Part shown: positions 11,823 to 24,161 of the stretch, piece after piece | Position numbering within the stretch: the first letter of the stretch is position 1 | How the letters are laid out: every line of letters starts with the position of its first letter | Assembly: GCA_002150815.3 (NCBI GenBank) | Contig: NDFF03000388.1 | Span: 364,221 to 428,220, forward strand | Source: Grammothele lineata | Taxonomy: Eukaryota > Basidiomycota > Agaricomycetes > Polyporales > Polyporaceae | Length of the DNA: 64,000 nucleotides | Reading direction: 5' to 3' | Made by a program: the position numbers and the translations under genes | Notes under the pieces: model-generated | Databases searched by the model: none | What the model saw: only the letters and a program-made list of their open reading frames with translations | What the model was told of the DNA's origin: nothing

Positions 11823-13737
11823 TCACCATTCATCAGCCGTCTCGTCCTCAGCGGCATCCAACGGAGGCCAGAACGAGTCAATGTCTCCCGCCCCTTCCTC
11901 CGGGGCCTCCTCTCCATTGACATCGTCTTCGACTTGCTCCTTGTTCCGTGTCTTAGCATGCCCTACACCCACCGCCTTGAGCTGGCCTACCGCTTTCCAG
12001 AACATTGCTTCCGCTTTCTCGGTCGCGGCATCTGCAATGGCCGGGAGGAGCTGCGTGTGTGTGGGTGTTACGATGATCCCGGACGTTTCATCGGGCGAGT
12101 GAGTGCATTGAGAGGCATTGTGAATGAAGAACGTCGTGAATAAGGGTGCAGCCAGACTTCGTTCGGTTTTGGAGGGAGGCATGGTGAGAGTCAAAGTCGC
12201 GTCCAGATAAGGTGTCAACATGGCTTGCGCTGAGGCAGTAGACGACGGAGGGTCGAGCAGAGGGAGTGAGATATTGATAATCCCTGCAGTAATTTCATCA
12301 GTGGATGCAGTAGATACTAAGACGTGCGCGCTCACACTTTCCCCTCGGTGCAGACATGCTGCCTTCCCCAGTGATGAGAACATGAGCCGCTGTTGTAGAT
12401 GAACCACCATCCACGCTTGCTGGAGGGAAGACTAGGAGGGCGGTATCGACTTCGTAGTCAGGTGGTGCAGGAGCCTCGACCGGTACCGGGTCTTCGCCAT
12501 CTACAGCTTCCTCAGTGGGGGGAGCATCTGACACTTCTGGCGCGTCCGTTGGCGTCAGGACAACTGGTTTATCGATAATTGCTACACATCGTGCGGTCAA
12601 GCATACTCTTGACGAGGAAGACGTGTCAGGGTCGAGGGCAGTCGGGGAATAGATGGAAGTCGAAAGATAGTCAGGAGAAGATACGAGGACCTTGGCAGTC
12701 AGCGGCTCATCAAAATCTTCCAGCTGCACGCTATAGCGCTGCCCTGCGGTTGTCTTGTCATCCAATGGAGGATTCTCGGGAGACGAAGGGGCGACAGCAA
12801 TGACACGACGTCCGAGGATGTACGTGCCTCCCTTCACAGCGGATGTGCGACAAAATCCTTGAGCCGTCTCTCCCAGACCGCCATAATGGCCGACTAGAAA
12901 TGGGGATGCGCCATATCGTCCGGAAGACCGTAGGTACTGTCGTATCCGCTGCAAGGCCGGAAGGGTCAGATCTGCGGTTGTCGGACTGTAATTCAACATC
13001 TAGCGTGGTCCAGCATACAACCGACACACCTTCGGCGGACGTACAGAATGCCAAAGCGTACGCAATGGCATTGGCGGCCTTCTCGTTCAGAGAGAAAGTC
13101 TCACTGAGATATCGCACGAAGGGTGTGTCTTCCTGTCCTTCGAGTTCCTTCTTGCCTTCAAACTCTCCGGCAGCGAACATGAGAAAACGCATCAGGCGCC
13201 GCTTCTCCATGAGCGACAGAACTTTGCTCTTGAACACATCCTCCTTGCTGCCAGGGACACTCTGCACGAAGCCCGGGCGGTCATACACCGCGACCTTCTC
13301 GAGGAGCTTGAAGGAACCGTACCGAGAAACGCCAGACGCGATGAGAGAATCGATATGCGGTCCAATTGAAGGTACAAGCGATGGTGCGAGAGATACTGCA
13401 TACTGACGAGATTGAGAGGGAAGGGTAGAGGAGCGGAAGACGGAGGAGTATCGGGAACGTTGGTGAGTGAGGTAATCGGTCGTCGAACGGTCGTCGCCGT
13501 TACTGCTACTTCCGCGGAGGTCGGCCCATTCCGCAAGTTCGTCGAGGGTCAAGGATGCCTCGTCTCCACCATAGTACTGGTTATTATCGATGTGGGCAAC
13601 TTTGAATCCGGCTTTGGAGAGGGCGCTGCCGCGGGAGACCTTTAGAGGGATCGAGGGCAAGACGAGACGCACTGTGCTCACGCGGCTGCGATAGACTCAG
13701 TGATACCAGTCCCAAGGACGATAGCGTCAAAATCCAT
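11823..13737 (-). CDS. MRS6: Rab escort protein (REP/Mrs6), GDI superfamily
   Basis: Presents newly made Rab GTPases to geranylgeranyl transferase II. The first exon (ATG 13737) reads MDFDAIVLGTGITESIAAA, the FAD-like N-terminal motif of the GDI/REP fold, and stops at a GTGAGC donor. The next exon continues SKAGFKVAHIDNNQYYGGDEASLTLDEL, the conserved Y-G-G block. Then come a Rab-binding segment with FLMFAAGEFEGKKE, FVRYLSETFSLNEKAANAIAYALAF, and TYILGRRVIAV. GDI would be shorter (about 440 residues) and better conserved; the long acidic C-terminal tail ending AEDETADEW at 11823 favours REP. At least three introns. It is divergent from the gar2-like gene with a 286-bp shared upstream region. 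Confidence 0.82.
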
Positions 13738-14023
13738 TGGCAGCGCGGTGGTGAAATGGGCGAAGAGGCTGCTACTATGATCTGGAGTATCTGGCGTTCA
13801 GACGCAAGTCTTGGATTGTCCTGAGATCTGAGACACCGGCCCGGAGTCGGCGAGCGCCGGAGGTGGAGAGTAAGCGCCCGATTTCCCTGTTTGCAAAAAT
13901 TTGGAGCACGTGATGGAAAGGGGCGACTGAGTTTCTCTTCCCGCGCCTGGATACTCCAGCTCTCTCTTGCTCCTCGCCAATCTTTTGCCCCTCTCCCCAT
14001 ATTACCCCTCCTCCCGCACCACC
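13738..14023. promoter_or_regulatory. Shared bidirectional promoter region (REP and gar2-like genes)
   Basis: 286 bp separate the divergent start codons of the Rab escort protein and the nucleolar RRM protein. The stretch contains a CACGTG core (near 13905) and pyrimidine-rich runs just before the plus-strand start. The regulatory role is inferred from spacing alone. Confidence 0.45.
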
Positions 14024-16062
14024 ATGGCAAAGACGGCTAGCGACAAGAAGGCTGACAAAAAGACTACGAAGTCTACCCCCGCGAAGAAGGCCGCTCCTTC
14101 TCCTGCAAAGGCCCCCGCTAAGACTCCCATCTCTTCGAAAGAGATTTTGGCCAAGGCCAAGGGACAGGTCCGCTTGTTCTCAATACCAGCTCGTGCTTAC
14201 CGATCATAACATCTTCTGCACAGGTCAAGTCCAAAGCAAAGGGCAAGAAGGCTGAGAGCAGCAGCGAGGAGTCCTCGGAATCCGACTCTGAGTCTGAGGA
14301 GGAAAAGCCTAAGGCCAAGGCTAACGGCACCGTGAGTCTCTCGCTTTCTAACTACGACGTGTGCTAAATTTTACGCTTTCATAGTCGAAGGCTAAGGCCA
14401 AAGAGTCTAGCTCAGAGAGCTCGGACGACTCCGAGTCGGATTCTGAAAGCGAGACACCCGCCGCTAACGGCAAGGTTTGTCCTGCTGTTCCTTCTTCCTT
14501 AATATCTCTTTAACATCATATCAGGCGAAGCCTGCACCAAAAGCCGCTGCTAAGTCTGCCGCTAAGGAGTCGAGCTCCAGTGAGGAGGAGTCGGACGAGG
14601 AGCCCGCAGCCAAGGTCGCTAACGGCAAGGTGCTTGCATATCCAGTTGCTTTACTGGCCTGTGCTGATATGCCTTCTTAGAAGGCCGCGCCCAGCGAAAG
14701 CTCTTCTGAAGATAGCGACTCGGAGTCTGAGGACGAGAAGCCCAAGGCGGCTCAGGTGAAGGCTGCACCCAAGAAGGCCGCATCGTCTTCGTCCGAGTCT
14801 TCTGAGAGCTCTTCCGAAGACGAAGCTCCTGCAAAAGCCGTCCCCGCGAAGAAGTCTGCACCTTCCAAGGCTACCCCCGCCAAGGCTGCTCCAGCAAAGA
14901 AGGCCGAGTCGAGCAGCGACGAGAGCGATTCCGACTCGGACTCTGATGCAGAGGACGCAGCGCCTGCTGCGAAGAAGGCTGCGAAGAAGGCCGAGTCTTC
15001 CTCCGACGAGGATTCTGACTCTGACGAGGAATCGTCAGAGGACGCAGACGGTGACGTGAAGATGGGCGATGCCGCTTCGGCTCCTGCTCCCAAGGGTGAG
15101 TCATTTATCCTTACACCATCAACCTCAGTGATGAACAGTGGCATCAGGCAAGAGGAAAGCCGAAGACGATACGTCTGCTCCTGCTAAAAAGGTTCGCATT
15201 GCCAACGGTGATGCTGCCGATACTGGGAACGGCGAGACGAAGACCGTCTTTGTTGGCCGCCTCTCGTGGAACGTCGACAACGACTGGCTCGCGTCTGAGT
15301 TCGCTGAATGTGGTGAGGTTGTGTCCGCGCGGGTTCAGATGGATCGCAACACAGGCCGCTCGCGCGGTTTCGGCTATGTGACCTTCTCCACCGCGGAGGC
15401 GCTTGAGAAGGCGCTTGAGCTGAGCGGGAAGGAGATCGACGGTCGCCCCATCAACGTCGACAAGAGCGAGGAGAAGGAAAAGAGCGCGTCGCGCGAGAGC
15501 CGCGCCCAAAAGTTCGGCGACAGCGTAAGCGAGCCGAGCGCCGTGCTGTTCGTAGGCAACCTGTCCTTCGATGCCACCGAGGACGCGATCTGGGAGTCGT
15601 TCAGCGAGTACGGCGACGTGAAGAACGTCAGATTGCCCACCGACCGCGAGACTGGCAGGCCTAAGGGCTTCGGCTACGTCGAGTTTACGGACATCGACGC
15701 TGCCAAGAAGGCTTTCGAGGGCCTTTCGGGCACCGAGATTGGTGGCCGCCCCATCCGACTTGACTACTCGCAGCCAAGGGATAACAGCAATGGCGGCGGC
15801 TTCGGTGGCCGTGGACGTGGACGCGTACGTCCCGAGTTATTCTGTCATCTCGCGACCTTCCGATTAACATCGTATCTAGGGTTTCGGCGACCGTGGTGGC
15901 CGTGGTGGTGGACGCGGTGGGGGGCGTGGCGGCTTCGGCGGTGACCGTGGTGGACGTGGTGGTGGCCGCGGTGGTCGTGGCGGCCGTGGTGGTGGACGTG
16001 GTGGCGGCGCGCGCACCGGTGCCATCGTGCAGTCGCAGGGTACCAAGAAGACCTTCGATTAA
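14024..16062 (+). CDS. gar2: Nucleolar gar2/Nsr1 (nucleolin-like) protein with two RRMs and RGG tail
   Basis: Nucleolin-like factor for pre-rRNA processing in the nucleolus. Architecture in order: Lys/Ala-rich N-terminus from ATG 14024 (MAKTASDKKADKKTTK); several acidic serine stretches (SSSEESSESDSESEEE and similar) separated by KA-rich linkers, each roughly one exon; RRM1 with KTVFVGRLSWN (RNP2) and SRGFGYVTF (RNP1); RRM2 with AVLFVGNLSFD and PKGFGYVEF; and a Gly/Arg-rich GGRGRGR-type tail ending GTKKTFD at 16062. One intron interrupts the RGG tail (about 15823-15880). The order acidic-RRM-RRM-RGG is exactly that of Nsr1 and gar2. The acidic serines are CK2-type sites by composition. The RGG part is GC-rich and internally repetitive. 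Confidence 0.88.
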
Positions 16063-16595
16063 GGAGGTTTGGTGCCCTCCACTGCTGTTGCTTCGACTCA
16101 TGTTGACCTCATGTCTTGTATGCTTTCGTCTCTTCCATGCTCCTTGCGACGTAGCTACCTGGTTTAGGACACCTGCTCTCTTCAATACTTCTCGAACCGT
16201 TTGTGCTTCTGGCTGTACCCGTATGCTCAGATTGCCTTGTGTAAAGGTCTACGAAAGACATCGTACGTGTATGTCGACGCCCACGAACCGAGATACATTC
16301 GTGCTTCTCTGGCCCCGTAGAAGTCAAACGATCCAACGTGTGAGCGAGGTCAGAACTGTGACAGCCAGTATCCAGGAAGCGCCCAGCACACACTGGCAAA
16401 TCGTGGGCGTCGTCTCCGAGCTGGGCCGGCCCGAGCACCTGACTCGGAGTCAACTCTCGGGGCGGTGGCTTTCATGAGCACGTTCACATACTATATTCGA
16501 GTCTTAACTTGCACCTTAACATGAACCAGAGACAAGGGTATCAGTGATTACCTCTGCAACACGTCAAAGCTACCCGTAACCCTCTGTCGGGCACC
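16063..16595. other. Intergenic region
   Basis: About 530 bp between two plus-strand genes; 3' UTR of the gar2-like gene and promoter of the antiporter. No gene, tRNA or repeat seen. Confidence 0.5.
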
Positions 16596-18477
16596 ATGGC
16601 TGTGGTTGAATATGAAGAGCCTTCTCTCATTCGACTCCTCGTCCTTACATCCTTCCTCTATCTCCTGACCGTTGTCAAGGTCCTCGCGGATTATCTACTA
16701 TATGCAGGACTCGTGGCCCAGATAGCTCTGGGAATAGTCTATGGGGCCCCGCTTGCTAACATCCTACCTGTTAGTTGGCAAAGTACTTTCACCGACTTAG
16801 GATATCTCGGTCTGATCCTCGTTGTCTTTGAAGGTGGGCAGATGCTCACACTTTAGGTCAGAGTCACGAACCACTGACAAGTCAATCAGGGGGCCTATCA
16901 ACAGACCTCCACCTTCTTGTCTCCAACCTCCCCCTCTCTGTAATCAGTGCGCTCACAGGGATTATACTCCCTATCGCGTTTTCCTTCGCTCTTCTTGATG
17001 CTGGGTTTGGGTACCGCCCTCTGGAAGCTTTTGCCGCGGGCGCTGCGCTTTCCTCCACAAGCCTTGGTACAACGCTTACAGCACTCAACAGTGTGACCAG
17101 TAGACTTCTTCAACCTAGACGAAACGCACAACCCACTCTCCTAGGCGATTCTACTCCCATTCCTCCATCGCAAACACCGTTACAACAGTCCCGTATTGGC
17201 ACCATCCTTGTCAGCGCTGCGATTATCGACGACGTCATCGGCTTGGTTATCGCATCTCTTATTCCTGCCCTAGCATCACTAGGCTCGGATAGCACAACCC
17301 CAGGACGAGGTCATCTCGCATGGACAATCATCCGCCCTGTCCTTTCTTCCGTGCTCATCGCTGTGGTCGCCGCAGCCGTCGCACGGTTCTGTCTTCGCCC
17401 TTTGTTCTGGTACCGCGGTTTCGGGGAACAATGGTGCGCACCTGCTCGCCCTGATAAGCCGTGGGGCGTTCTGCGTTGGTCCCGGGAAGGGAGTGGCTGG
17501 GGCATCGAGGCCCACGCAGATGCGGTCAAATTGCTTCTCATTGTCGCAACCGTCAGCGGTATGGCGGCCGTTACTAACTGTCAGTATCACTGTCATACTT
17601 CGCTGCTAGTAATCTTAGGCTGACATTTGTTCACAGACACTGGCTCAAGCAACCTGTATGGCGCTTATGTAGCCGGCCTCATTTTGACGTATGTCTGCAA
17701 GCCACCTCCCACGCCAGAGCCAGCGCAAAGGAGACCCAGTATCTCTGATAATGATGAACGGGAGCACGCCCTCTCATTTGAACACGCGTTTCGTCGCACA
17801 GTCGGCCCCCTCGAAACCTACCTTTTACTGCCACTGTTCTTCGCTAGTATTGGTTTCGCAATTGTGCGTACGCTTGGCCATCTTGACGTGACTGGCGCTG
17901 ATGAGTGTAATAGCCGTTCGTTAAGCTATGGAATCCAGTGATACTTTGGCGCGGTGTGGTCTATGCCATCCTCATGTGCCTCGCCAAACTAGGTGTCGGA
18001 ATTCCGATCCTCGCATATCCTAAGACAATATCGGCGGCTACCGCTACACGTCATTGCGTATACCGTCTTGCCCGCCGCACGGTGAACGTGATTCGTACCT
18101 TCGTTCTCGAGCAATGCAGCACTCTGCGCGATGGCTCACCGACTACCCCCACCGCCAGAGGCTCCTTGCGCGACTCGGAGAAGAGCGACAGGACCACGCC
18201 TCGACCACTCGAATCTCAGTCCTCAGAGAAGGGACATGCATCAACGTCGATGCGCCCCGCAGCATTCATTGGGATTGCCATGGTGTCTCGCGGAGAGATC
18301 GGTCTGCTCATTGCGCAGCTGGCCCGCGGCACCGATGGATCCGAGGGGTTACTGGGAGACGAAGCCTTCTTGGTCTGTATTTGGGCAATACTGTTGTGCA
18401 CGCTTATTGGTCCCATTGGTGTAGGGGTTGTAGTCAAACGCTGGGGACCTAAAGTTACGTCAGGTATCTGGGCATGA
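16596..18477 (+). CDS. Monovalent cation/proton antiporter, CPA family (Na_H_Exchanger domain)
   Basis: Integral membrane exchanger of Na+ or K+ for H+. The start MAVVEYEEPSLIRLL (ATG 16596) leads directly into helices such as LVLTSFLYLLTVVKVLADYLLYAGLVAQIALGIVYGAPL. A conserved DLGYLGLILVVFEGG block is joined by an intron near 16858 to LSTDLHLLVSNLPLSVISALTGIILPIAF. The ion-binding region FAAGAALSSTSLGTTL and VSAAIIDDVIGLVIASL (paired Asp) is present, so the exchanger looks competent. Later exons give YLLLPLFFASIGFAI and AAFIGIAMVSRGEIGLLIAQLA (conserved RGE). At least three introns. Closest in kind to fungal CPA2 (KefB/Kha1-like) proteins; the substrate cannot be read from sequence. Membrane location (plasma or endomembrane) is not shown. 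Confidence 0.82.
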
Positions 18478-18973
18478 AAGTCGCAACAGAGCGAGAAGTC
18501 ATGACCTAACACATAACGGGTTAACGCCGCCCTCCTAGACACGACTCGTTATGTATCGGTTACCCCTCGTCAGCACAATTCGTATTTATATTAATTACTG
18601 CTCTATCCGTATCCCATACCATGTTGCATTTTGTCTTGTTCATTTCACAGCTCGCTATATCTAACCTTTGATTGGATGAGTCTAGTCACGGCGAATTGTC
18701 AACTCGTGCTCCCCTTTATCTTGAACGTTCACGTCGATTGCCCCAATAGCGGCGAGATTGTAAGTGTAGACTCACGCTGCATATATGCGCCATCTGTGCG
18801 CAAGCTATTGAATACGACCGAGCCTCCGGTTTTGCTCCCGAAGTGTTTGGTAGATTGTGACGTCATCGAACAGCAGCCGAGTCGGTCCGTCCAAGTCAAC
18901 AGCCGCTGGTGCCATCGATACCGGCCTTCCCTAGGACCACGACGAGCCTCAATATCGACTCAGACACACATTC
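18478..18973. other. Intergenic region
   Basis: About 500 bp between two plus-strand genes; AT-richer 3' half of the antiporter UTR then the promoter of the phosphatase gene. No RNA gene or repeat seen. A short plus-strand frame starting near 18631 runs across the true start in another frame and is not coding. Confidence 0.5.
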
Positions 18974-19836
18974 ATGGCCCCAGCAACATCTAAGCGCATT
19001 TATCTTACGAGGCACGCAGAAGCCGAGCATAAGTACGTTTCGGGGCACTCAAGGTTTTACGCCTTACTTATACGGGCTCGTCTAGCGTTTCCTCCGATTG
19101 GACGAGTTAGTGCCCTTCTCGATTCCTTATAGAAATAACTCGCGGGATGCTGACATGTCTCAGTTCACGATGCTCCGCTAACACCCCTGGGCCGCTCGCA
19201 GGCCGCCGCGCTCAACGAATCTACCAAGGGCACCGTCCAGGCCTCGGCCGAGCTCCTCGTCACCAGCGCTCTGCGCCGCACGCTCTCCACCAGTCTTGTC
19301 GGCTACCCCGAACTCCGTGCGCGCCTCGAAGCCGCCGGAAAGCCCGTGGTCGTACTCCCGCAGCTGCAAGAGGCGAACGACCTCCCTTGCGACACTGGTT
19401 CCGTGGGTGTTCATCCGAATTGACGAGTTCAGCGAGGTTGATATCTGCCGCGGGCCTTCAGCCGCGCGAAGTCCTCGAGGTCATCCCCGAGTACTCCGGG
19501 CTGGACTTCTCCGCGCTCACGCCCGACTGGACCTCCAAGGAGGGCTTCTACTCGGCTTCTGAAGCTGCCCTGCTCGCGCGCGCCCGCTGGGTCCGCTGCT
19601 GGCTGAGAGAACGCGCTGAGGCGCGGATCGCCCTCGTCTCGCACGGGGACTTCCTGCGCTACCTCACCTTGGGCCGCAACGACCACTCCCCGTGGGCGAA
19701 CGTGGAGGTGCGCGAGTACACGTTCGCCGTGGATGAGGCGGACGACGAGGAGGGGGAGGCGTGGCTCGTGCCCGTGAAGCAGGTCGCGGTAGAGGGCGAG
19801 ACGGAGCCGACCTCGTCTGAGCAAGCTGCGTTGTGA
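18974..19836 (+). CDS. Histidine phosphatase (phosphoglycerate mutase-like) superfamily protein
   Basis: Branch-1 histidine phosphatase. From ATG 18974 the protein starts MAPATSKRIYLTRHAEAEH, with the catalytic RHG-type motif as RHA. Correct reading needs a 20-nt microexon (19086-19105): EH-N then VSSDWT, then I-HDAPLTPLGRSQAAAL, which is the expected family order. SALRRTLST carries the second active-site Arg. A GTGGGT...TTCAG intron joins CDTGS to PREVLEVIPEYSG. The second catalytic His lies in IALVSHGDFLRYL. The protein ends EQAAL at 19834-19836, about 240 residues, normal for YDR051C-like fungal members. Substrate unknown. The 3' end faces the end of RIC8. Confidence 0.85.
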
Positions 19837-20213
19837 AGTGGGTAATAGATGTCAGACTTCAACGTAGATCGTCCCGCTAGAGGCAATGCATGCATGGAAA
19901 CACAGGATAATCGGATAGGCCTGAAGCAACAATGGCGCGTTACATTATAAGATAACATACTACAGTATGAATATATAGATGCGGGTGTGTGTAGGCGCAT
20001 GCGGGGTCAGGAGACATGAGACATGTACGATGATTCGAACACGGCTTGGTATGCGAAAGCGAAGGGTAAAAAGAATGAGGTATATACGAAAGCCGCCCTT
20101 GGGCGGTAATAGTCGTTCGCAGTCCGTTGCATATTACTGATGTGTGCGGGGGAGACGTCGCGGCCGTCAAGCAGCTGCCGCTGTAGTGACCTTTCCTGGT
20201 TGCCGTCTCGAAC
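19837..20213. other. Intergenic, convergent 3' ends
   Basis: 377 bp between the phosphatase stop and the RIC8 stop. AT-rich in the middle, as for facing 3' UTRs. A minus-strand frame through it (19940-20464) is a shadow of RIC8. Confidence 0.6.
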
Positions 20214-22397
20214 TCAGCCGAGCTTGCCCTTCTGGATGGCCTGTCGTATCGGGTTCTGCTCCTTAGGGATAGCGCCGCTCTTCTCGAGGCGGTCGAAGAG
20301 TACGAAGAGCTTCTCGGCCTCGCGCTCCTTTTCCTCTTCCGACATCTCGACTTCTGGCCCGGGTGGCTTCTCTGCGACGCCGGTGATGGGGTTGATCGGA
20401 ACTCCCGTAGATGTTGTAGTCGGCGCGGTGGCGCCGCTGGACCCCGCAGGAGGCGGTGGGGCACTCATGATGCCTTTGTTGAAGAGGAAACCGGCGACGT
20501 TGCCGTAGCCGAAGTATGAAGCCAGTGTGCTCGCTGGGGAAACGAGGAACTCGTTAAGCTTCAAGGATTGACAAAATGGTAGGAATGCTCACAGTCCGAG
20601 TCGCAGATGGCATACAACATCTCTCCGACGCCATTCTTGAGCTTCGAGTGGTGAACGCTCGCTAGCAACCTGAGCAAGCGTCCCAACAGGTCGCTGCGGC
20701 CCTCGAGCGGGCTCGAGCGGTCGAGATCGTCGGGAACGAGCCACTCGCGCATGCGACGGCGGGAATCCTCGTCGGCGAGGCAAAGCTTGGTGATGAGCAC
20801 GGTAAGGGGCGTCATGACGTCGTCCAGGGGCTGGTCCATCTCCTTCATGCACCGCTGCCGCACGCTCGAGTCGTCCGGGTCAATAGCATCGGGCATATAG
20901 TGACTGAGAGAGACGTCGAGCATGTCGTACGCCCGGAGAAGCACGTCGGCTGAGGCTGAGTTCGCGTGCGGGGAGGAAGAGCGAGAGAGCGAGCGGCGGC
21001 CCGCTGCGGCCCCTGCTGCGAGGGCGGACCACGCCCGGTCGAACGCGCCGGGCTTGCCATCCTTCGATGGACCAGTCGTCGGAGAACCTGCACGGCTGCT
21101 GCCCCTACTACTCGACGAGCGGGAAGGCTTGCCTGATGTTGAGGGCTCGGTCGGGCTGGCTGATTTGGGTGGCGAGGGCGTGGACGAAGTGCGGCTAGGC
21201 GGGAGCCAAATGGGCTTGAGCGCGGGCGTGACAGGGATCGTGATGAGGGCGTGAATAACGTGGGTCATGGGAGCCGTGAGGGGCGCAGGGAAAGACGGTG
21301 GCAGCGTGGCAAATGTGCGCAGGAGATAAGGAAGAACACTGAAACGAAAGGAAGGTGAGTGAGACCATCCGAGTATAGTTGCGGTGCACACACCCGTCGA
21401 GACGGTCGCTCCAGAGCTCGCCCATTACTTTAGGTTCATTACTATTAGATTCATCGACAAGCTGATGGCACGTTAGTCAGTAGAAGACCATTGGAAAGGG
21501 CAATCGGGAACATACTCTGGGATAATGTAGCAATAGATTAAAAGTGAATTTGAGTAGGTCTGTCATGGCTTCACGTGCAAACTTGGTGCCAGAAAGGATG
21601 GCTCTCGAGAGCAGGTCGAGTTTGGAGCCGATCAAGTCGGTGATGCTAGGATATTTAGCCTCGACGATGGACTTGATGAGAGTCCCGGCGGAGTGCATGG
21701 AGACGGTGGAGAGAAAGAGGATGCGAGAGGCGAGGAATATGCGTTCTGGAGAGTTTGTGCGCTAATGTTCGAGGAACAACGGAGGTTATTGGATTGGCAG
21801 ATTGCAGGGGAGAAAGAGACAGATCACGCACGTCGAGAAGCTCTACGGCAAAGTCGCCACCACCGACGGCCTTATCCGCGAAGGTTGCACGGGCTTGATC
21901 GACAAGAAGCATGGCGTTTGCGATGCAACGGAGGGCTTCGTTAGACGCGTCGGGGACATCCTTGTAGGCATGGTAGAAGGCGAGAAGAGTAGAAAGGTTG
22001 GCGGATGTGGCAAGGACCTCGGAGCCAGCGGGGTTTTTGCCCAATGATTTGACGGCAACGAGGGCGGGGGCAGCGTCTGGGAAGGAGAGGAGAGGGTTGG
22101 GGAATGGGTAGAGCAAAGGGTGAATGCGGGAGAAGACGGACCTTTGGAAGACAACCTGGACTTCTTGGTGCCGTTTGTAGCAGTGCGGGGCAGATCGGCT
22201 AATATCGCGAGGATGAGGTCCCGACGCTTGGCATCGTCGATGGTGAGAGGAGGGGCTGAGGCACGGTGGAATTAGAGGAAAGGACGAAAAGAGTATGAGG
22301 AAGGCGCACCGTCTGCAATTGAGCGGAGGACGAGGGCGACGTCTGTGCGAGAGGAGGCGGGGGAAAGAGTGGTATATGCGTCGAGATACCTGGACAT
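20214..22397 (-). CDS. RIC8: RIC8/synembryn, G-alpha chaperone and guanine nucleotide exchange factor
   Basis: Cytoplasmic armadillo-fold protein that folds and activates heterotrimeric G-alpha subunits. The start MSRYLDAYTTLSPASSRTDV (ATG 22397) is followed by LVLRSIAD and, after a GTGCGC intron, LTIDDAKRRDLILAILADL. The middle encodes ALVAVKSLGKNPAGSEVL and NEALRCIANAMLL, an armadillo-like repeat typical of Ric-8. Then come the strongly conserved MTPLTVLITKLCLADEDSR, REWLVPDDLDRSSPLEGR and LKNGVGEMLYAICDSD. After the next intron ASTLASYFGYGNVAGFLFNKG and EAEKLFVLFDRLEKSGAI end the protein at 20214. A basidiomycete-specific Ser-rich insert precedes the conserved C-terminal half. Five or more introns. 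It probably serves mating and nutrient G-protein signalling, by family. Confidence 0.88.
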
Positions 22398-23299
22398 GGT
22401 TGGGCGTGCGGGGGACCGGGGCAAGGGAGAGAGTGGGGAAGAAGCGGAGGGGGAAAGTCACGGCAAAGAGCGATCGGGGCGGGAGAGAGCAGGTGTCGTG
22501 AAGGCGGGGCGTAGAGCGGTCGTGAGGAGAGAAGAGGCCGTGTCTGAGCGTCGCGTGCGGACAGGACGGTGGACAAGGCGGTCGTAGGCGAGAAACAAGG
22601 CGCAGACTGAGCGCAGAGCGGAGAGAACCTCGAGCCCGACTCTGACTGAGAGCAGCGGCGGCCGGTCGCCGGGCGAACCGCCGTCGCCGCCGTTGGTCTG
22701 GCAGAGTTGTCGCCGATGGCAACCACCGTCGCCGCCGTCGCTGGGCCCGGTTATCGGCCGCTCCGGAGCCGTCCGCCGTCGATCTTCCGTCGGCCCAGCG
22801 GAGAACAGTCTCGACTATTGATTATAATGGACCATAATTAACGCCTCAGGCTTCCATCATCGCTCTATGGCCCTCCTTCTCGCCGATCCGCCCACGCTCA
22901 AGCCTATCACTACTCGTTTATATCCCTACTCTCCTCCGCCAGCCTCGGACCTCGACCCCCACTCTCAGACATACTCAGATATACTTGCCGTACTACCCGT
23001 CCGTGGTCGTCGTCTTCGGTGGCGTGTCGCTAGGGCCCATCCCGACATATCGAATTAACCGATGTCACCTTCCTCCCTGCTGCCCGTCCGGCGTCCATTC
23101 CGCCGGCGCTGCGCGGGCTTTGCGCCATTGCCACACCCGGCCACATCCAGCATTCCCGAATATCTACCGCCCAATCAATTCAGCCTCATCCCCCTCCTCC
23201 ACCCCACCGCCTTGTGAAAATAGGTGAAAATGTACTCACACGGCGTCCCATTCACTGTCTCGTCGACACAGGACCATCCATGGATTGCCCACAGATCTC
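22398..23299. other. Intergenic region
   Basis: 900 bp upstream of RIC8 and downstream of MED10. The first part is rich in CGCCGT/GCCGCC runs (about 22640-22750), a plausible RIC8 promoter/5' UTR. Small plus-strand frames near 22867-23230 have no recognisable product. Confidence 0.5.
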
Positions 23300-24161
23300 C
23301 TACGTTCCATTCGCCAACATCTGGCTTGATCCCACTCCGTCCTCCTCCATCTTCACACCCGTTTCATTCTCGGCTCCCCTCGGCAAATACGACGAGTCCA
23401 TCAGGTGCTCTCCCAGCTCTGGGAAGTTCTGCACCAGCGCTTCATTCAACGCCTTCCTGTATGCCTGTTGTCAGAATCCGTCAGCGTCCTGCCCCCCTGC
23501 GGCGAACGCAGTCACAGCGGTCGTATGACATCGTGAACGGCTCACATCGATAGCATGGATTTTCCCATTCATAAATTGGTTTTCTGTTGCTGCTCGCTCT
23601 AGTCGGTCTTTCGTGAGCGTCATTGGGTTCCGCGAGTTGTCGATGTCGACCAGCACCTGCATCGGCACCATGGTAGGGATCGTTTCCGACCTTTGCTCTA
23701 GCTCTCTCAGGCGGTGGATTACGTCATTACTGCTCGTATGTTCACGACATAAACGGGGCCGTGGTCAACAACAGGCCGAGGGTACATGTCGAGCCGAATG
23801 GCATGATCGACGTTCATGTGATAAATGACATTGAGAATGGTGCAGCAACCAAAGGGTTGGCACGTATGTGCGACAATACATGAGGTTTATCAAACGTGGA
23901 ACGGAAGCTGAGCAAAAAGACGTACACTCTCTGGCCGACGGGTTTCCCGGCAACACCTCCTGGCTTGTCCTTCTCCTTCGTCAGGTCATTCACAACCGTC
24001 GTGCCGAGGTTGTAAAGGGACGTGGCGAGGTCGAGCAGCTCCATTTCTAGGTCCCCTTGGGCTCCAGGCGGGGGAGGGGACTCAGACTCGCGAGGACTGT
24101 CCGGCGCATGTGGCGGGGGAGCGGGGACGGAAGTGGGAGTAGACATCAAGTTGCGCGCCAT
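23300..24161 (-). CDS. MED10: Mediator complex subunit 10 (Med10/Nut2)
   Basis: Middle-module subunit of Mediator, which links activators to RNA polymerase II. The ATG at 24161 gives MARNLMSTPTSVPAPPPHAP, a Pro/Ser-rich N-terminus, then LEMELLDLATSLYNLGTTVVND, the first conserved helix. Exons follow that cover the Med10 core, including VPMQVLVDIDNSRNPMTLTKDRLERAATENQFMNGK (positions about 23540-23670), the diagnostic D-(N/D)-x-R-N-P motif. A final exon encodes YRKALNEALVQNFPELGEHL and an acidic tail ending MLANGT with TAG at 23300-23302. At least four introns. Length about 210 residues, usual for basidiomycetes. Confidence 0.87.

Noticed and set aside
14240..15060. Repeated acidic Ser and Lys/Ala blocks as a possible tandem-repeat array
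   Set aside because: They are the coding low-complexity N-terminus of the gar2/Nsr1-like protein, as in other family members.
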